DNA from: Bacillota bacterium
Lineage (GTDB): Bacteria > Bacillota > Clostridia > Christensenellales > Aristaeellaceae
Direction: 5' to 3'
Assembly: GCA_963169565.1 (NCBI GenBank)
Contig: CAUJDI010000012.1
Coordinates: forward strand, 1-44,833
Length of the DNA: 44,833 nt
In this document: positions 23,012 to 34,594 of the stretch, piece after piece
Layout of the letters: the number at the start of each line of letters is the position of its first letter
How positions within the stretch are numbered: position 1 is the first letter of the stretch
Translations under genes and position numbers: made by a program
The notes under the pieces: generated by a model
What the model saw: the letters and a program-made list of their open reading frames with translations, nothing else
Told to the model about the DNA's origin: nothing
The model's database searches: none

Positions 23012-24106
23012 TTAGGGCGTCACCGTCACCCGGGTCACGTCATTGGTCAGGATGATAAAAGTTTTTCCGCGCAGGAGGCTGAGTTCCTTGCCGTTCTCAT
23101 CCACGAACACCGTGCGGTCATCAAGGCTTTCGCGCTGCCAGCCGCCTTTGATGTAGCTGCCGCCGATGAAGATGTCCGCCGCCCCGGTCCCGACAAGGTG
23201 ATCCAGCTGGATATAGGGGTTTGAGTAACTGAACTTCACGCGCTGGACGATGGCGTTGGCAAAGGGGACGGGCGCGTCAGGCGTGTCCCTGTCCACGTAA
23301 GGCCCGGCGGCGTTCTCCCGGTGCCAGGCATTTGACGAAGCGTCATAGGTAAAGGCAGAGAAACTGGCCGGATTGCCGTCACCCGCGTCCGCTGTCTCGC
23401 CGTAATGCCGGATCTCGATCCGTGAAACCGGGGGATAGCCTTCGGGCAGGACATCGGTGAACAGGAAGGGCTTCGGGGTGAACACGGCGCCGTTTCGCAG
23501 CGCCAGCTCACGGATACGCGCGATGTCGGCAGACAGGTTGTGAGGGCTTGCGTATCCGCTGATGCGGCGGGAGTAATCGTTGCTCCCCAACAGGTCAAAG
23601 GACAGGGTGTTGCGCCGCATCCCGGCTTCGCGAAGTTTCAGCGGTACGCTCGCCTTATCGCTCACGCTGTCGCCCGGGGAACCTGCGTAGGCAAAGGCCG
23701 CACCCCAGCCTCGGGCGACGTCCACGAAAGGCGTGCGCGAGGAACGGCTGCCGCCGGCGTCAGAAGGAGCCTTGTCCGAGAACAGCGCCAGCAGCTTGGT
23801 GGCGCCCGCCCCGGCGTTGGGGACCTGATAAAGGATGTCGGCGTCCCCGACCCCCCAGTGAGGATGAGCATCCTGCGCGTTGTCAAGGACCAATAACACC
23901 GGGGCATAGACCCCTTCCCAGGGAAGTCCCGTGGCGGGGCTTTCACCGGGGACCACCGGGTTTCCCGGGTACTCCGCCTGGAAAGGGATCCCCTTGCGCT
24001 GCAGTTCGCCCTGTATGTCTTTTGGTTCCCCGAGCGCTGCAAGAGGTGCCGCCAGGAACAAAGCCAGTACCAGAGAAAGTATCCTCATCGTCTTCCTTTT
24101 CATCAT
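23012..24106 (-). CDS. DUF3048 (YerB-like) exported protein
   Basis: A 364-residue protein with an N-terminal signal sequence (residues 1-26, RILSLVLALFLAAPLAALG). The rest matches DUF3048: SPATGLPWEGVYAPVLLVLDN, WGVGDADILYQV, GAGATKLLALFSD and GGSRSSRTPFVDVARGW, ending with the second small domain (YIQLDHLVGTGAADIFIGGSYIKG). The family is widespread in Bacillota, is often a lipoprotein, and has no firmly known function; there is no clear lipobox here. The start ATG follows AAGGCGG. It is 41 bp behind the acetyltransferase gene, probably the same transcript. Confidence 0.88.
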   Translation of the reverse strand: MMKRKTMRILSLVLALFLAAPLAALGEPKDIQGELQRKGIPFQAEYPGNPVVPGESPATGLPWEGVYAPVLLVLDNAQDAHPHWGVGDADILYQVPNAGAGATKLLALFSDKAPSDAGGSRSSRTPFVDVARGWGAAFAYAGSPGDSVSDKASVPLKLREAGMRRNTLSFDLLGSNDYSRRISGYASPHNLSADIARIRELALRNGAVFTPKPFLFTDVLPEGYPPVSRIEIRHYGETADAGDGNPASFSAFTYDASSNAWHRENAAGPYVDRDTPDAPVPFANAIVQRVKFSYSNPYIQLDHLVGTGAADIFIGGSYIKGGWQRESLDDRTVFVDENGKELSLLRGKTFIILTNDVTRVTVTP

Positions 24107-24147
24107 CAGACCGCCTTTTCTCAGTTTGAACGCCTGCCGGATGCCGG

Positions 24148-24609
24148 TCAGGGGTCATTAACAAATTCTTTCCGGAAAACCACCTGGTCAAACAGCTGCC
24201 GGCCGTTTTCATAGATCGGGCGGTCATAATGGTCAAGCATGTAGTTCTTTACCCGGTACGCTTCATGAAACCCGCAGGACAGATAGAAAGGGATCGTCAT
24301 CGGGCTGTCCCCCGTGCCGGCCGTCATCCTCCGGCAGCGGCCGCGGTAAAAATCAAACAGGAAAGCGACCATCGCGCTGCCGTATCCCCGGCGCTGATGA
24401 TCCGGCGCCACCGCGAGGTTCCTGATCTCATATTCGCCCTCTCCCTCCATTGTGACGACGCAGACCGCGCGCGCGTCCGGATCATAAAGCGCGAACATGT
24501 CGCCCCTTGTAAGGTAGCGGTCGATCATGCGCTCCTCTTCGTCCGCCAGCAGGAGCAGGTCCAGGTAATCTTTCCTGTTTTCGCTGACTAGCCGGATTTC
24601 CGCCTTCAT
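24148..24609 (-). CDS. GNAT-family N-acetyltransferase
   Basis: A 153-residue Gcn5-related acetyltransferase. The acetyl-CoA pyrophosphate loop is QRRGYG (72-77) inside NLAVAPDHQRRGYGSAMV, with the typical preceding strand AVCVVTMEGEGEYEI and the later FYLSCGFHEAYRVKNYM. The acceptor cannot be told. AGGAGG sits very close to the ATG. It starts the GNAT-DUF3048 transcript. Confidence 0.88.
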   Translation of the reverse strand: MKAEIRLVSENRKDYLDLLLLADEEERMIDRYLTRGDMFALYDPDARAVCVVTMEGEGEYEIRNLAVAPDHQRRGYGSAMVAFLFDFYRGRCRRMTAGTGDSPMTIPFYLSCGFHEAYRVKNYMLDHYDRPIYENGRQLFDQVVFRKEFVNDP

Positions 24610-24635
24610 CGCCTCCTGACAGTTTCTCCGTCAAG

Positions 24636-24664
24636 AGTGTATCACGGCCTCCCCGAAGCATCAA
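24636..24664 (-). promoter_or_regulatory. Promoter of the acetyltransferase-DUF3048 unit
   Basis: TTGATG (24664-24659), 17-bp spacer, TACACT (24641-24636) on the minus strand. Confidence 0.6.
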
Positions 24665-24736
24665 GTTCGGGGGGCGCGCGCATCCTCCGCCATGCGGCCG
24701 GCGCCTTGCGCCGTTCCCTTGAAACCGCCGGTTTTC

Positions 24737-24765
24737 TTGACAAATCAAAGCCCTGTGCATATCAT
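24737..24765 (+). promoter_or_regulatory. Sigma-A promoter of glyS
   Basis: TTGACA (24737-24742), 17-bp spacer, TATCAT (24760-24765). The leader would be only about 23 nt, so there is no room for a T-box. Confidence 0.7.
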
Positions 24766-24794
24766 GAATACGTTTATGTGAAGGAGGATTCGCT

Positions 24795-26180
24795 GTGCCG
24801 CTGACGATGGACAAGCTGGTCGCGCTGTGCAAGGTGCGCGGTTTTATTTTTTCCGGTTCCGAGATCTACGGCGGTCTTGCCAACACCTGGGATTACGGCC
24901 CGTTGGGCGTGGAGTTCAAGAACAACGTCAAGCGCGCCTGGTGGAAGAAGTTCGTCCAGGAATCCGAACACAACATCGGCCTTGACACCGCGATCCTGAT
25001 GAACCGTTCCGTCTGGGTGGCTTCCGGCCACGTGGGCAGTTTCAACGACCCGCTGATGGACTGCAAGGCCTGCAAGGCGCGCTTCCGCGCCGACCAGCTC
25101 ATCGAGGACGACGCGAAAGCAAAAGGCGAGGACCTGAAGGCGGACGGCTGGAGCAACCAGCAGCTGGAAGACGGCATCAGGGAAAAGGGCATCACCTGCC
25201 CCATCTGCGGAAAGGCGGATTTCACCCCCATCCGCAAGTTCAACATGATGTTCAGGACCCATCAGGGAGTCACCGAGGACAGCGCGGCGGAGATCTATCT
25301 GCGTCCGGAGACCGCACAGGGCATTTTCGTCAACTTCAGGAACATCGTCCGCGCGACCCGGCGAAAGCTGCCCCTGGGCGTGGCCCAGATCGGCAAGTCC
25401 TTCCGCAATGAGATCACCCCCGGCAACTTCACCTTCAGGACCCGCGAGTTTGAGCAGATGGAACTGGAGTTCTTCTGCCGGCCGGGGGAAGACCTGGAGT
25501 GGTTCGCCTACTGGCGGACCTTCTGCCGCGAGTGGCTGCTGTCGCTGGGGATCAGGGAGGATCACCTGAGGCTTCGGGACCACAAGCCGGAGGAACTGTC
25601 GCATTATTCCAAGGCGACCACTGATTTTGAGTATCTGTTCCCCTTCGGCTGGGGCGAGCTGTGGGGCATCGCCGACCGCACGGATTTTGACCTGAAGCAG
25701 CATCAGGAGCACAGCGGGGAGAACCTGGAATACATCGACCCGGTCACCAACGAGCGCTTCCTGCCCTACGTGATCGAGCCCTCCCTGGGCGCGGACCGCG
25801 CCGCCCTGGCCTTCCTGTGCGACGCCTATGATGAGGAGATCCTTCCCGACGGCGATACCCGGACCGTTCTCCATCTTCACCCGGCCCTGGCGCCGTTCAA
25901 GGTCGCTGTGCTGCCGCTGCAGAAGAACAAGCTGGGCGACAAGGCGAGGGAAGTCTGCCGGGAGCTCTCCCGAAGTTTCATGGCTGACTATGATGAATCC
26001 GGTTCCATCGGCAAGCGGTACCGCCGCCAGGACGAAGCCGGAACACCTTTTTGCGTGACGGTGGACTTTGACACGCTGGAAAACGGCACCGTCACTGTCC
26101 GCGACCGGGACAGCATGGCCCAGGACAGGGTTCCCCTTGAGGGGCTGAAGACCTGGCTTGAGGAGAAGACCGCCTTTTAA
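24795..26180 (+). CDS. glyS: Glycyl-tRNA synthetase (single-chain, alpha2 type)
   Basis: A 461-residue class II synthetase that charges tRNA-Gly. Motif 2 appears in [25 protein letters not shown] (around residues 200-220) and motif 3 in [10 protein letters not shown]; the N-terminal [23 protein letters not shown] is diagnostic. A zinc-like CKAC...CPICGK pair lies in the insertion near residues 90-140. The C-terminal anticodon-binding domain starts near [15 protein letters not shown]. It is the eukaryote/archaea-like homodimer, not the bacterial glyQ/glyS heterotetramer. Start is GTG at 24795 with AAGGAGG seven bases upstream. Confidence 0.97.
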   Translation: MPLTMDKLVALCKVRGFIFSGSEIYGGLANTWDYGPLGVEFKNNVKRAWWKKFVQESEHNIGLDTAILMNRSVWVASGHVGSFNDPLMDCKACKARFRADQLIEDDAKAKGEDLKADGWSNQQLEDGIREKGITCPICGKADFTPIRKFNMMFRTHQGVTEDSAAEIYLRPETAQGIFVNFRNIVRATRRKLPLGVAQIGKSFRNEITPGNFTFRTREFEQMELEFFCRPGEDLEWFAYWRTFCREWLLSLGIREDHLRLRDHKPEELSHYSKATTDFEYLFPFGWGELWGIADRTDFDLKQHQEHSGENLEYIDPVTNERFLPYVIEPSLGADRAALAFLCDAYDEEILPDGDTRTVLHLHPALAPFKVAVLPLQKNKLGDKAREVCRELSRSFMADYDESGSIGKRYRRQDEAGTPFCVTVDFDTLENGTVTVRDRDSMAQDRVPLEGLKTWLEEKTAF

Positions 26181-26218
26181 CGCGTCGGCGCGCTGTCCCC
26201 AGAGAAAGGAGCAGAGCA

Positions 26219-28954
26219 TTGTCCAATCCGAATTCCATGCCGCAGGCGCGGCGCCGCAGGGCCGACAGGCACCGCAGCGCGGACACGCCAAACACCCGCC
26301 AAGCGCCGCTTCGCGCCGGCTATCAGCCGGATGAGGAAGCGCCCATGCCGCTGGGCGGTTATGACGCGGCCCGCCCTCAGGGGGGGCAGCCCAGAGGGCG
26401 TGTTGCACCGCCGAACGTGTATGAGGAAACGGATTACCACCCCCCGCGGCGCGACCCGGCTGTCTATACTCAGCCTGTACGTACCGACGAGTACGAGGAT
26501 GCTGACCTGCCGCCGAGGCGTTGGCCCTGGATCCTTCTGGCCCTTCTGCTGGCAGCCGCGGTCCTCTTCGCCTCAGCCTACTTCTTCATTCCCAAAGACG
26601 CGGCCGGTATCCTGGGGCAGGCGAGGACGCTCTCCCACAGCGCGGTGGACGGCGGATTGGCCCTGCTGGGCCTGAAGAAGAAAGAACCCCCGCGGCTGAT
26701 CAAGTTTGAGACCCCGGAGGAGACCGTTCAGACAGGCGTCAGGACCGTTTTCACCCTCACCGCCAGCCAGGGCATCGAAAACGTGCGGATCCTGGATGAG
26801 GAAGGGGTCGAAATCGCAGGCGTGAAAGAATCCGCCGACCCGCCCGCCAGCACCACCTGGACGGTCACCGCCATCCTGGACAAGCCCATGACCGCCACGC
26901 TGTCCGCCGGCATCATGTACAACAAGACCTGGTACCAGACGGACAAGACCGTCCGGCTGACCGTCGTCCAGCCCACATCGACGCCCGAGATCGTCAGTAC
27001 CCCCTTGATCACGCCAGCCGTCACACCATCGATGACACCGGCATTCACCCCTGTCATCACCCCGGCAGTGACGCCGACATTCGCCCCTGTCCTCACGCCT
27101 ACCCCGCCGCCCGCCGGAACAGCGGCCCCGGAACCCGTCGCAACCCCGGAGGCGGTCACGCCCCAGTCCACTCCCTCGCTGCAGGCCCTTCTCCCGGTCT
27201 TTACCCCGCTGCCGTTCACGTCCGCCCCCGAAGCACCGGAGTTCCCCGAGGAAGACATCCCCGAGGACATGCTGGCGGAGTTCCCTGAGGAAGTCATCCC
27301 CGGGGACATGCTGGTCGAGCTCCCCGGAGAGCTTGTCTCCGCCGCGGCCGAGCAGATCCTGCCGGAGCAGGCGCCCACCCAGCCGCCGGTGACCCCGTCG
27401 CCTACGGCCACCCCCATGCCCGTCCTGATCACCCAAGCCTCGGAAGCCCGGACGCCGGCCAGGATGAAGATCACCGAGGCCGCCTACATGGGGAGCAGGA
27501 AGCAGAGCGATTATGCGAGGGAGACCCCCATCAACATGCAGGGCGGGGATCTGTACACCTATTACCCCGGCGGCGTGTTCACCTTCAGGGGCGACGGGAT
27601 GCGGGGGAACGCGTCCTTCGGCACGGCGGACATGCCGCTGGAGGAGCTGAGCATCCTGTGGCAGACCGAGCTGGGCGGCCTGCGCACTTCCGACTCGGGC
27701 ACCCTCTACGGCCTGGGATGGACGGGTCAGCCCGCCATCGTCAAATGGGCCGTCGAGGTGCGCGATATGATGAACCTCTCCGAGGAAAAGAAGCAGGTCA
27801 AGGCGCTGAAGGAGGTCATCTTCGCCGCGCAGGACGGAAAAGTCTATTTCCTTGACCTGAATGACGGCCTGCCCACCAGAGACCCGATCGACGTCGGCTT
27901 CCCGCTCAAGGGCAGCGTGGCCGTGGATGCCATCGGCCGACCCATCATCGCCTTTGGGCAGGGCGTTTCCAAGCTCCCCGGAAAGACCGGGGACATCGGG
28001 TATTACATCTACAACCTGATCGACCAGACGAAGCTGGACTTCATCAACGGCCGTAAGACCAAGAACCAGCTGCAGTATTCCACCAACGGAGCCTTTGACG
28101 GCACGGGGCTGTTTGACCGGCAGAGCGACAGCCTGGTGATCGCAGGGGAGAACGGCCTGCTGTATACCGTCAAGCTCAACACCGTCTTTGATTTCATGAA
28201 CGCCAGGACCATCACGATCGACCCTGAGATCACCTATCTGCGCAGCAAGGGAAACCAGGACGACACCACCGTTTCCATCGAGGGTTCCGCCGCGATGTAC
28301 GGGCCGTACGCCTTCGTCGCGGACAAGCAGGGGATCCTTCGGTGCGTGGACACGACCGCCATGAAGACCGTGTGGGCCTTTGACACCGGGGACAACACAG
28401 ACGCCACGCCCGCGCTGGACCTGGAGGGCGAGGATACCCTGGCGCTGTACACCGGCACCACCGTGTTCAACCGCACCCGCAGGGACGGGAACGCCGTCAT
28501 CCGCCGCATCAACGCCCTGACGGGTGAAGAAGCCTGGTCCTTCAAGGTCAGGGCGAAATACGACGACAGCGAGCGCAGCGGCGTGAAGGCCAGCCCCGTG
28601 GTCGGCCAGGGTGAGATCGGCAATCTGGTCATCTTCACCGTGAACAAAACGGACGAAGGCGGGGCCATGCTCGCGCTGGACAAGCGTACAGGGGAGCAGA
28701 TATGGAAGGTGCCGCTGCCCGCGGGCGCCGTTTCCTCCCCAGTGGCGGTCTACGCCACGGACGGCAGGGCCCGGATCATCCAGGCCGATCTGTCCGGCAG
28801 ACTCTACCTTGTCAACGGCCTGACAGGCCAGGTCATCAGCACCCTGGACCTGGGCGGGACGATCGAAGGCTCCCCTGCGGTGTACAACGACGTGCTGGTC
28901 ATCGGCACGTCCGGCAGGGACAACAGCCGCATGTACGGCATCCGGATCGAATAG
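26219..28954 (+). CDS. Membrane-anchored beta-propeller (PQQ-like repeat) protein
   Basis: A 911-residue protein. Residues 1-100 are a basic, proline-rich cytoplasmic tail; a single membrane helix lies at about 102-124 (WPWILLALLLAAAVLFASAYFF). An Ig-like domain (about 155-250), a long Thr/Pro linker with an EFPEE repeat (about 250-420) and a PQQ-type propeller follow (DGKVYFLDLNDG, KTVWAFDTGDN, ALDKRTGEQIWKVPLP, GRLYLVNGLTGQVI). Such propellers bind partner proteins or peptidoglycan rather than PQQ. The start is TTG at 26219 with AGGAG seven bases upstream. It sits between glyS and glpK on the same strand. Function unknown; a cell-wall scaffold is a guess. Confidence 0.85.
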   Translation: MSNPNSMPQARRRRADRHRSADTPNTRQAPLRAGYQPDEEAPMPLGGYDAARPQGGQPRGRVAPPNVYEETDYHPPRRDPAVYTQPVRTDEYEDADLPPRRWPWILLALLLAAAVLFASAYFFIPKDAAGILGQARTLSHSAVDGGLALLGLKKKEPPRLIKFETPEETVQTGVRTVFTLTASQGIENVRILDEEGVEIAGVKESADPPASTTWTVTAILDKPMTATLSAGIMYNKTWYQTDKTVRLTVVQPTSTPEIVSTPLITPAVTPSMTPAFTPVITPAVTPTFAPVLTPTPPPAGTAAPEPVATPEAVTPQSTPSLQALLPVFTPLPFTSAPEAPEFPEEDIPEDMLAEFPEEVIPGDMLVELPGELVSAAAEQILPEQAPTQPPVTPSPTATPMPVLITQASEARTPARMKITEAAYMGSRKQSDYARETPINMQGGDLYTYYPGGVFTFRGDGMRGNASFGTADMPLEELSILWQTELGGLRTSDSGTLYGLGWTGQPAIVKWAVEVRDMMNLSEEKKQVKALKEVIFAAQDGKVYFLDLNDGLPTRDPIDVGFPLKGSVAVDAIGRPIIAFGQGVSKLPGKTGDIGYYIYNLIDQTKLDFINGRKTKNQLQYSTNGAFDGTGLFDRQSDSLVIAGENGLLYTVKLNTVFDFMNARTITIDPEITYLRSKGNQDDTTVSIEGSAAMYGPYAFVADKQGILRCVDTTAMKTVWAFDTGDNTDATPALDLEGEDTLALYTGTTVFNRTRRDGNAVIRRINALTGEEAWSFKVRAKYDDSERSGVKASPVVGQGEIGNLVIFTVNKTDEGGAMLALDKRTGEQIWKVPLPAGAVSSPVAVYATDGRARIIQADLSGRLYLVNGLTGQVISTLDLGGTIEGSPAVYNDVLVIGTSGRDNSRMYGIRIE

Positions 28955-28980
28955 CCGGCCATCAACCGGAAGGAGAGCGC

Positions 28981-30510
28981 ATGGAAGGCCAGTATCTTGC
29001 TGCGCTGGATCAGGGGACCACGTCCTCCCGTGCAATCATCTTCACCCCAAAAGGCCGCCTTCTCGCGTCGGCGGCCTTTGAGTTCGCGCAGCATTATCCG
29101 TTTCCCGGCTGGGTCGAGCACGAGCCGGAGGATCTGGTCACAAGCACGGTGAAGGCCCTGCGGGAAACGGTAGCCAGGGCCGGGATCAAGCCTTCCCAAA
29201 TCGCCGCGGCGGGCATCGCCAACCAGCGGGAGACCACCCTGCTGTGGGACAGGGAAACCGGGAAGCCCGTCTGCCGCGCCATCGTGTGGCAATGCAGGCG
29301 CACCGCGCCCATCATCCAGCGGCTGAAAGATGAAGGGCTCTCCCCCCTCATCCAGGAGAGGACCGGGCTGGTCCCCGACGCCTATTTCTCCGCCTCAAAA
29401 CTGCGCTGGCTTCTGGATGAGACCGGGCTTCAGCGGAAGGCGGAGGAAGGCCGGTTCTGCTTCGGCACCGTGGACAGCTATCTCTCCTTCCGTCTGGTGA
29501 AGGGCCATCCCCACGTGACCGACGCGACCAACGCCTCGCGCACGATGCTGTTCAACCTGAAAGCGCAGGACTGGGATGACGATCTGCTCAGGATCTTCAA
29601 CATCCCGCGCGCCGTACTGCCCCGGGTGGTCGACAGCGCATCCGTCATCGGCAGCCTTGACCCGGACATCCTGGGCGCGCCTGTGCCCGTCGCCGCGCTC
29701 GCGGGCGACCAGCATGCCGCCCTCTTCGGCCAGGCCTGTTTCACGCCCGGGGACGTCAAGAACACGTACGGCACCGGATGCTTCATGCTGATGAACACGG
29801 GGGACGTTCCCGTCTCAAACGACAAGGGCCTCCTGTCCACCATGGCCTGGCGCGTCGGCGGGAAGCCCGTTTTCGCGCTGGAGGGCAGCGTATTCGTCGC
29901 CGGCGCGGCCATCCAGTGGCTGCGGGATGAGCTGGGCCTCATTAAAAACGCGGCGGAATCAGAGGAACTGGCGGCAAAGGTCCCGGACACGGGGGGCGTC
30001 TGCTTCGTCCCGGCCTTCACCGGCCTGGGCGCGCCGCACTGGAACATGTACGCAAGGGGGACGCTGGTGGGGCTGACCCGGGGGACCAACCGCTATCACC
30101 TGGCCCGCGCGGCGCTTGAATCCATCGCCTTCCAGTCTGACGACCTCCTGCGCCTGATGGCGCAGTCCCTGGGGCTTGCGCCCGGCGCGCTGCGGGTCGA
30201 CGGCGGCGCTTCGGCCAACGGCCTGCTCATGCAGATGCAGGCGGATATTTCGGGCGTCCCGGTGCTCAGGCCCCGCGTACAGGAAACAACGGCGCTGGGG
30301 GCGGCCCTGCTGGCCGGGGTCGGGGTGGGCATGTTCGCAGACCCGGCCGCTGCTGTCAGCGCCCTGCAGGCTGATGAGACAGCGTTCCGGCCCCGCTTTT
30401 CACCGGAGGAACGCTCGAAGGCGCGCAGGGGCTGGATGCACGCCGTAGACACTGCCCTGCACTGGGCGAAAGACACGGACCTGACGCCGGAAGAGGCTGC
30501 CTCCCCCTGA
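28981..30510 (+). CDS. glpK: Glycerol kinase
   Basis: A 509-residue FGGY-family kinase that makes glycerol 3-phosphate from glycerol and ATP. LAALDQGTTSSRAIIF (start), NQRETTLLWD with the glycerol-contacting Arg-Glu, ALAGDQHAALFGQ with the catalytic Asp, and NTYGTGCFMLMNTG are all present. Length is the family norm. GGAAGGAG lies before the ATG at 28981. No glpF or glpD is nearby; glycerol 3-phosphate could feed lipid synthesis. It ends at a terminator. Confidence 0.97.
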   Translation: MEGQYLAALDQGTTSSRAIIFTPKGRLLASAAFEFAQHYPFPGWVEHEPEDLVTSTVKALRETVARAGIKPSQIAAAGIANQRETTLLWDRETGKPVCRAIVWQCRRTAPIIQRLKDEGLSPLIQERTGLVPDAYFSASKLRWLLDETGLQRKAEEGRFCFGTVDSYLSFRLVKGHPHVTDATNASRTMLFNLKAQDWDDDLLRIFNIPRAVLPRVVDSASVIGSLDPDILGAPVPVAALAGDQHAALFGQACFTPGDVKNTYGTGCFMLMNTGDVPVSNDKGLLSTMAWRVGGKPVFALEGSVFVAGAAIQWLRDELGLIKNAAESEELAAKVPDTGGVCFVPAFTGLGAPHWNMYARGTLVGLTRGTNRYHLARAALESIAFQSDDLLRLMAQSLGLAPGALRVDGGASANGLLMQMQADISGVPVLRPRVQETTALGAALLAGVGVGMFADPAAAVSALQADETAFRPRFSPEERSKARRGWMHAVDTALHWAKDTDLTPEEAASP

Positions 30511-30528
30511 TCAGGCGGGACAAATATG

Positions 30529-30566
30529 GAACTGCCGCACACAATCGAGCGGCAGTTCTTTCTTCA
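30529..30566 (+). terminator. Intrinsic terminator after glpK
   Basis: GAACTGCCGC (30529-30538) pairs with GCGGCAGTTC (30549-30558), followed by TTTCTT. Confidence 0.75.
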
Positions 30567-30589
30567 TCAGGATATCATGGAGACTTTGT

Positions 30590-30870
30590 TTATCCCCCTT
30601 TTTCTTTTTCCTCACTCTTGATCTGCTTCAGTTCATCCTCAGCCTCTTTCCTGTCAGACTTCAGCGACAGGGCTCCGTCTTTCCAAGGTACAAGCTCAGC
30701 AGGCTGAAGCCGACGGCGTGGACGCGCAGGTGATGACGGCGGGGAAGTACTTTTTTGAATGAAAACTGAAATCTGCTGCGCCGCGGAATCCGAGCCGGGC
30801 TGTGCTGTCAACGGACGCAAGCACACGTCCGGCGGTCTTTCCATTTCGGGCATCGTGCGGCAGGGTCCGG
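30590..30870. other. Gene-poor stretch with possible gene remnants
   Basis: About 280 bases without a supported gene. On the minus strand a frame ending with TAA at 30590 reads protein-like over its last 30 codons (KEAEDELKQIKSEEKEKGG). On the plus strand another frame ends at 30762 with VMTAGKYFFE. Neither has a ribosome site or a convincing start. These may be 3' leftovers of lost genes. Confidence 0.25.
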
Positions 30871-30875
30871 TTTGC

Positions 30876-30904
30876 TTGTGAGCACCCCCCGGTCATGCTA
30901 TAAT
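30876..30904 (+). promoter_or_regulatory. Promoter of the RNA-modification/ecf/ispDF operon
   Basis: TTGTGA (30876-30881), 17-bp spacer ending TGC, TATAAT (30899-30904), a consensus extended -10. It is the only clear promoter for the ten genes to 40945. Confidence 0.65.
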
Positions 30905-30934
30905 CCCGGTCATGCAAAGGGAGAGGGGTTTGTG

Positions 30935-31804
30935 ATGTTTGCAGCTGATGCCTGGCGGGACTTTGAGGTGCTGGACGCCGGGGATGGCATGAAGCTGGAA
31001 CGATGGGGGGACGTTCTCCTGGCGAGGCCGGACCCGCAGGTCATCTGGCCGAAGGCAGCCCCCGAGGCCTGGAAAGAGGCCGACGGCATCTACACCCGCA
31101 GCGCCGAGGGCGGGGGAAGCTGGGCCTTCCGCCGTCCGCTGCCCGAGCGCTGGAGCGTGGCTTACCGAGACCTGAAGTTCTACGTCAGACCCACCGGCTT
31201 CAAGCACACCGGGCTGTTCCCGGAACAGGCCGTGAACTGGGACTGGATGCGATCCCTCGTAGGCCATCAGCCCGGCGCGCGGGTGCTGAACCTGTTCGCG
31301 TACACCGGCGGCGCGACCGTGGCCCTCGCGATGTCAGGCGCCAAGGTCACCCACGTCGACGCGGCAAGGGGCATGGTCGCCTGGGCAAAGGAAAACCGTC
31401 TGCTCACAGGCGCCCCGGAGGACCGCTGCCGCTTCATCACGGAGGACGCCAAGGCCTTTGTCCAGCGGGAACTTCGCCGCGGCAGCCGGTATGACGGCAT
31501 CCTGATGGATCCGCCCAGTTTCGGCCGCGGCCCCGGGGGCGAGGTGTGGAAGCTGGAAGACGAGCTGTATCCGCTGGCCGAGCTGTGCGCAAAGCTCCTG
31601 GACGATGACCCCCTCTTCTTCCTGATCAACGGCTACACGACCGGTTTTCAGCCCGCCGTGCTGGGGAATATCCTCAGCCGGGCCATCCCGGACCGCCTGT
31701 CGGGCAGCATCAGCGCCCAGGAACTCTGCCTGCCGGTTTCCTCCGGCGGCGTGCTGCCCGCCGGGGCCAGCGCGCGCTGGCAGGCAAAAGGAGCGAAGAA
31801 TTGA
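30935..31804 (+). CDS. Class I SAM-dependent methyltransferase, RlmI/RlmK-like
   Basis: A 289-residue Rossmann methyltransferase. The SAM-binding motif is VLNLFAYTGGATVAL, followed by VTHVDAARGMVAWAKEN and the DPPSFGRG motif that marks RNA/DNA amino or base methyltransferases of the RlmI type. The N-terminal half (FKHTGLFPEQAVNWDWM) also matches that group, which modifies 23S rRNA. The ATG at 30935 follows GGGAGAGGGG. Its last codons overlap the next gene. The exact target base is unknown. Confidence 0.85.
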   Translation: MFAADAWRDFEVLDAGDGMKLERWGDVLLARPDPQVIWPKAAPEAWKEADGIYTRSAEGGGSWAFRRPLPERWSVAYRDLKFYVRPTGFKHTGLFPEQAVNWDWMRSLVGHQPGARVLNLFAYTGGATVALAMSGAKVTHVDAARGMVAWAKENRLLTGAPEDRCRFITEDAKAFVQRELRRGSRYDGILMDPPSFGRGPGGEVWKLEDELYPLAELCAKLLDDDPLFFLINGYTTGFQPAVLGNILSRAIPDRLSGSISAQELCLPVSSGGVLPAGASARWQAKGAKN

Positions 31805-32544
31805 GCAATCCCGTTTATCCGCCCATCCTGTATGAGGACAACCACGTTCTCGTCGCGATCAAGCCGCCAAGGATGCTCACCCAGGGCGACAGCACCGGGG
31901 ACGGAGACCTGCTGAGCCTGCTGAAGGTTTACCTGAAGGAGAAGTATGACAAGCCCGGGGAGGTCTTCCTGGGCCTGGTGCACCGGATGGACCGGCCCGT
32001 CGGCGGGCTGCTGGTCTTCGCCCGCACCAGCAAGGCGGCGGCCCGCTTCGCCCAGCAGCTCAAGGAAGGCGCGCTTCATCGCGAATACGTCCTGGTCTGC
32101 GAGGGCGAAACGCCTGACCGCTTTTCCCTGAAAGACTATCTCAGGAAGGATCCTCAGACCAACATGGTCAGCGTGCTGCCCCAATACCTCAAGCTCCAGG
32201 GCAAGGAAGCGGTGCTCCATGGCCAGACCATCGCGCACAGCGAGGAGAAGAGCCTGGCCGCGGTCAAGCTCGGGACAGGGCGCGCGCATCAGATCCGCAC
32301 CCAGATGGCGCATTTCGGCCATCCCCTGCTGGGCGACGCGCGCTACAATGCCTCCGGCGCGTCCGGCCTCATCGCGCTCTGGGGGATGCGGCTGAGTTTC
32401 AGCCACCCCATCACCGGAAAGGCCATGGTGTTCGTCACCACGCCCGACAACCTTCCGGAATCCTTCGCGCACAGCCGTCACTTTGACCCCTATAAAAAGG
32501 AACTGGACCTGCTGACCAGGGTCTGGCCCGACATCGCCCCATAG
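31801..32544 (+). CDS. RluA-family pseudouridine synthase
   Basis: A 247-residue pseudouridine synthase with the catalytic aspartate D64 in GLVHRMDRPVGGLLVFA and the family blocks YEDNHVLVAIKPP and TGRAHQIRTQMAHFGHPLLGD. It isomerises uridine in rRNA or tRNA. There is no N-terminal S4 domain, unlike RluD or RluC. Start is TTG at 31801 with AAGGAG seven bases upstream, overlapping the methyltransferase stop as TTGA. Confidence 0.92.
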   Translation: MSNPVYPPILYEDNHVLVAIKPPRMLTQGDSTGDGDLLSLLKVYLKEKYDKPGEVFLGLVHRMDRPVGGLLVFARTSKAAARFAQQLKEGALHREYVLVCEGETPDRFSLKDYLRKDPQTNMVSVLPQYLKLQGKEAVLHGQTIAHSEEKSLAAVKLGTGRAHQIRTQMAHFGHPLLGDARYNASGASGLIALWGMRLSFSHPITGKAMVFVTTPDNLPESFAHSRHFDPYKKELDLLTRVWPDIAP

Positions 32545-32588
32545 CCCATTCCCGCGTGGCTGCTGACAAAAACAAAAACGGAGAATAA

Positions 32589-34569
<1,981 letters not shown>

Positions 34570-34594
<25 letters not shown>

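Noticed and set aside
26573-29035. 820-codon minus-strand open frame
   Set aside because: Antisense shadow of the propeller gene, caused by high GC at third positions; no start site or motif.
30590-30853. 87-codon minus-strand gene candidate
   Set aside because: No ribosome site at the ATG and the first half reads as random GC-rich sequence; kept only as a possible remnant.
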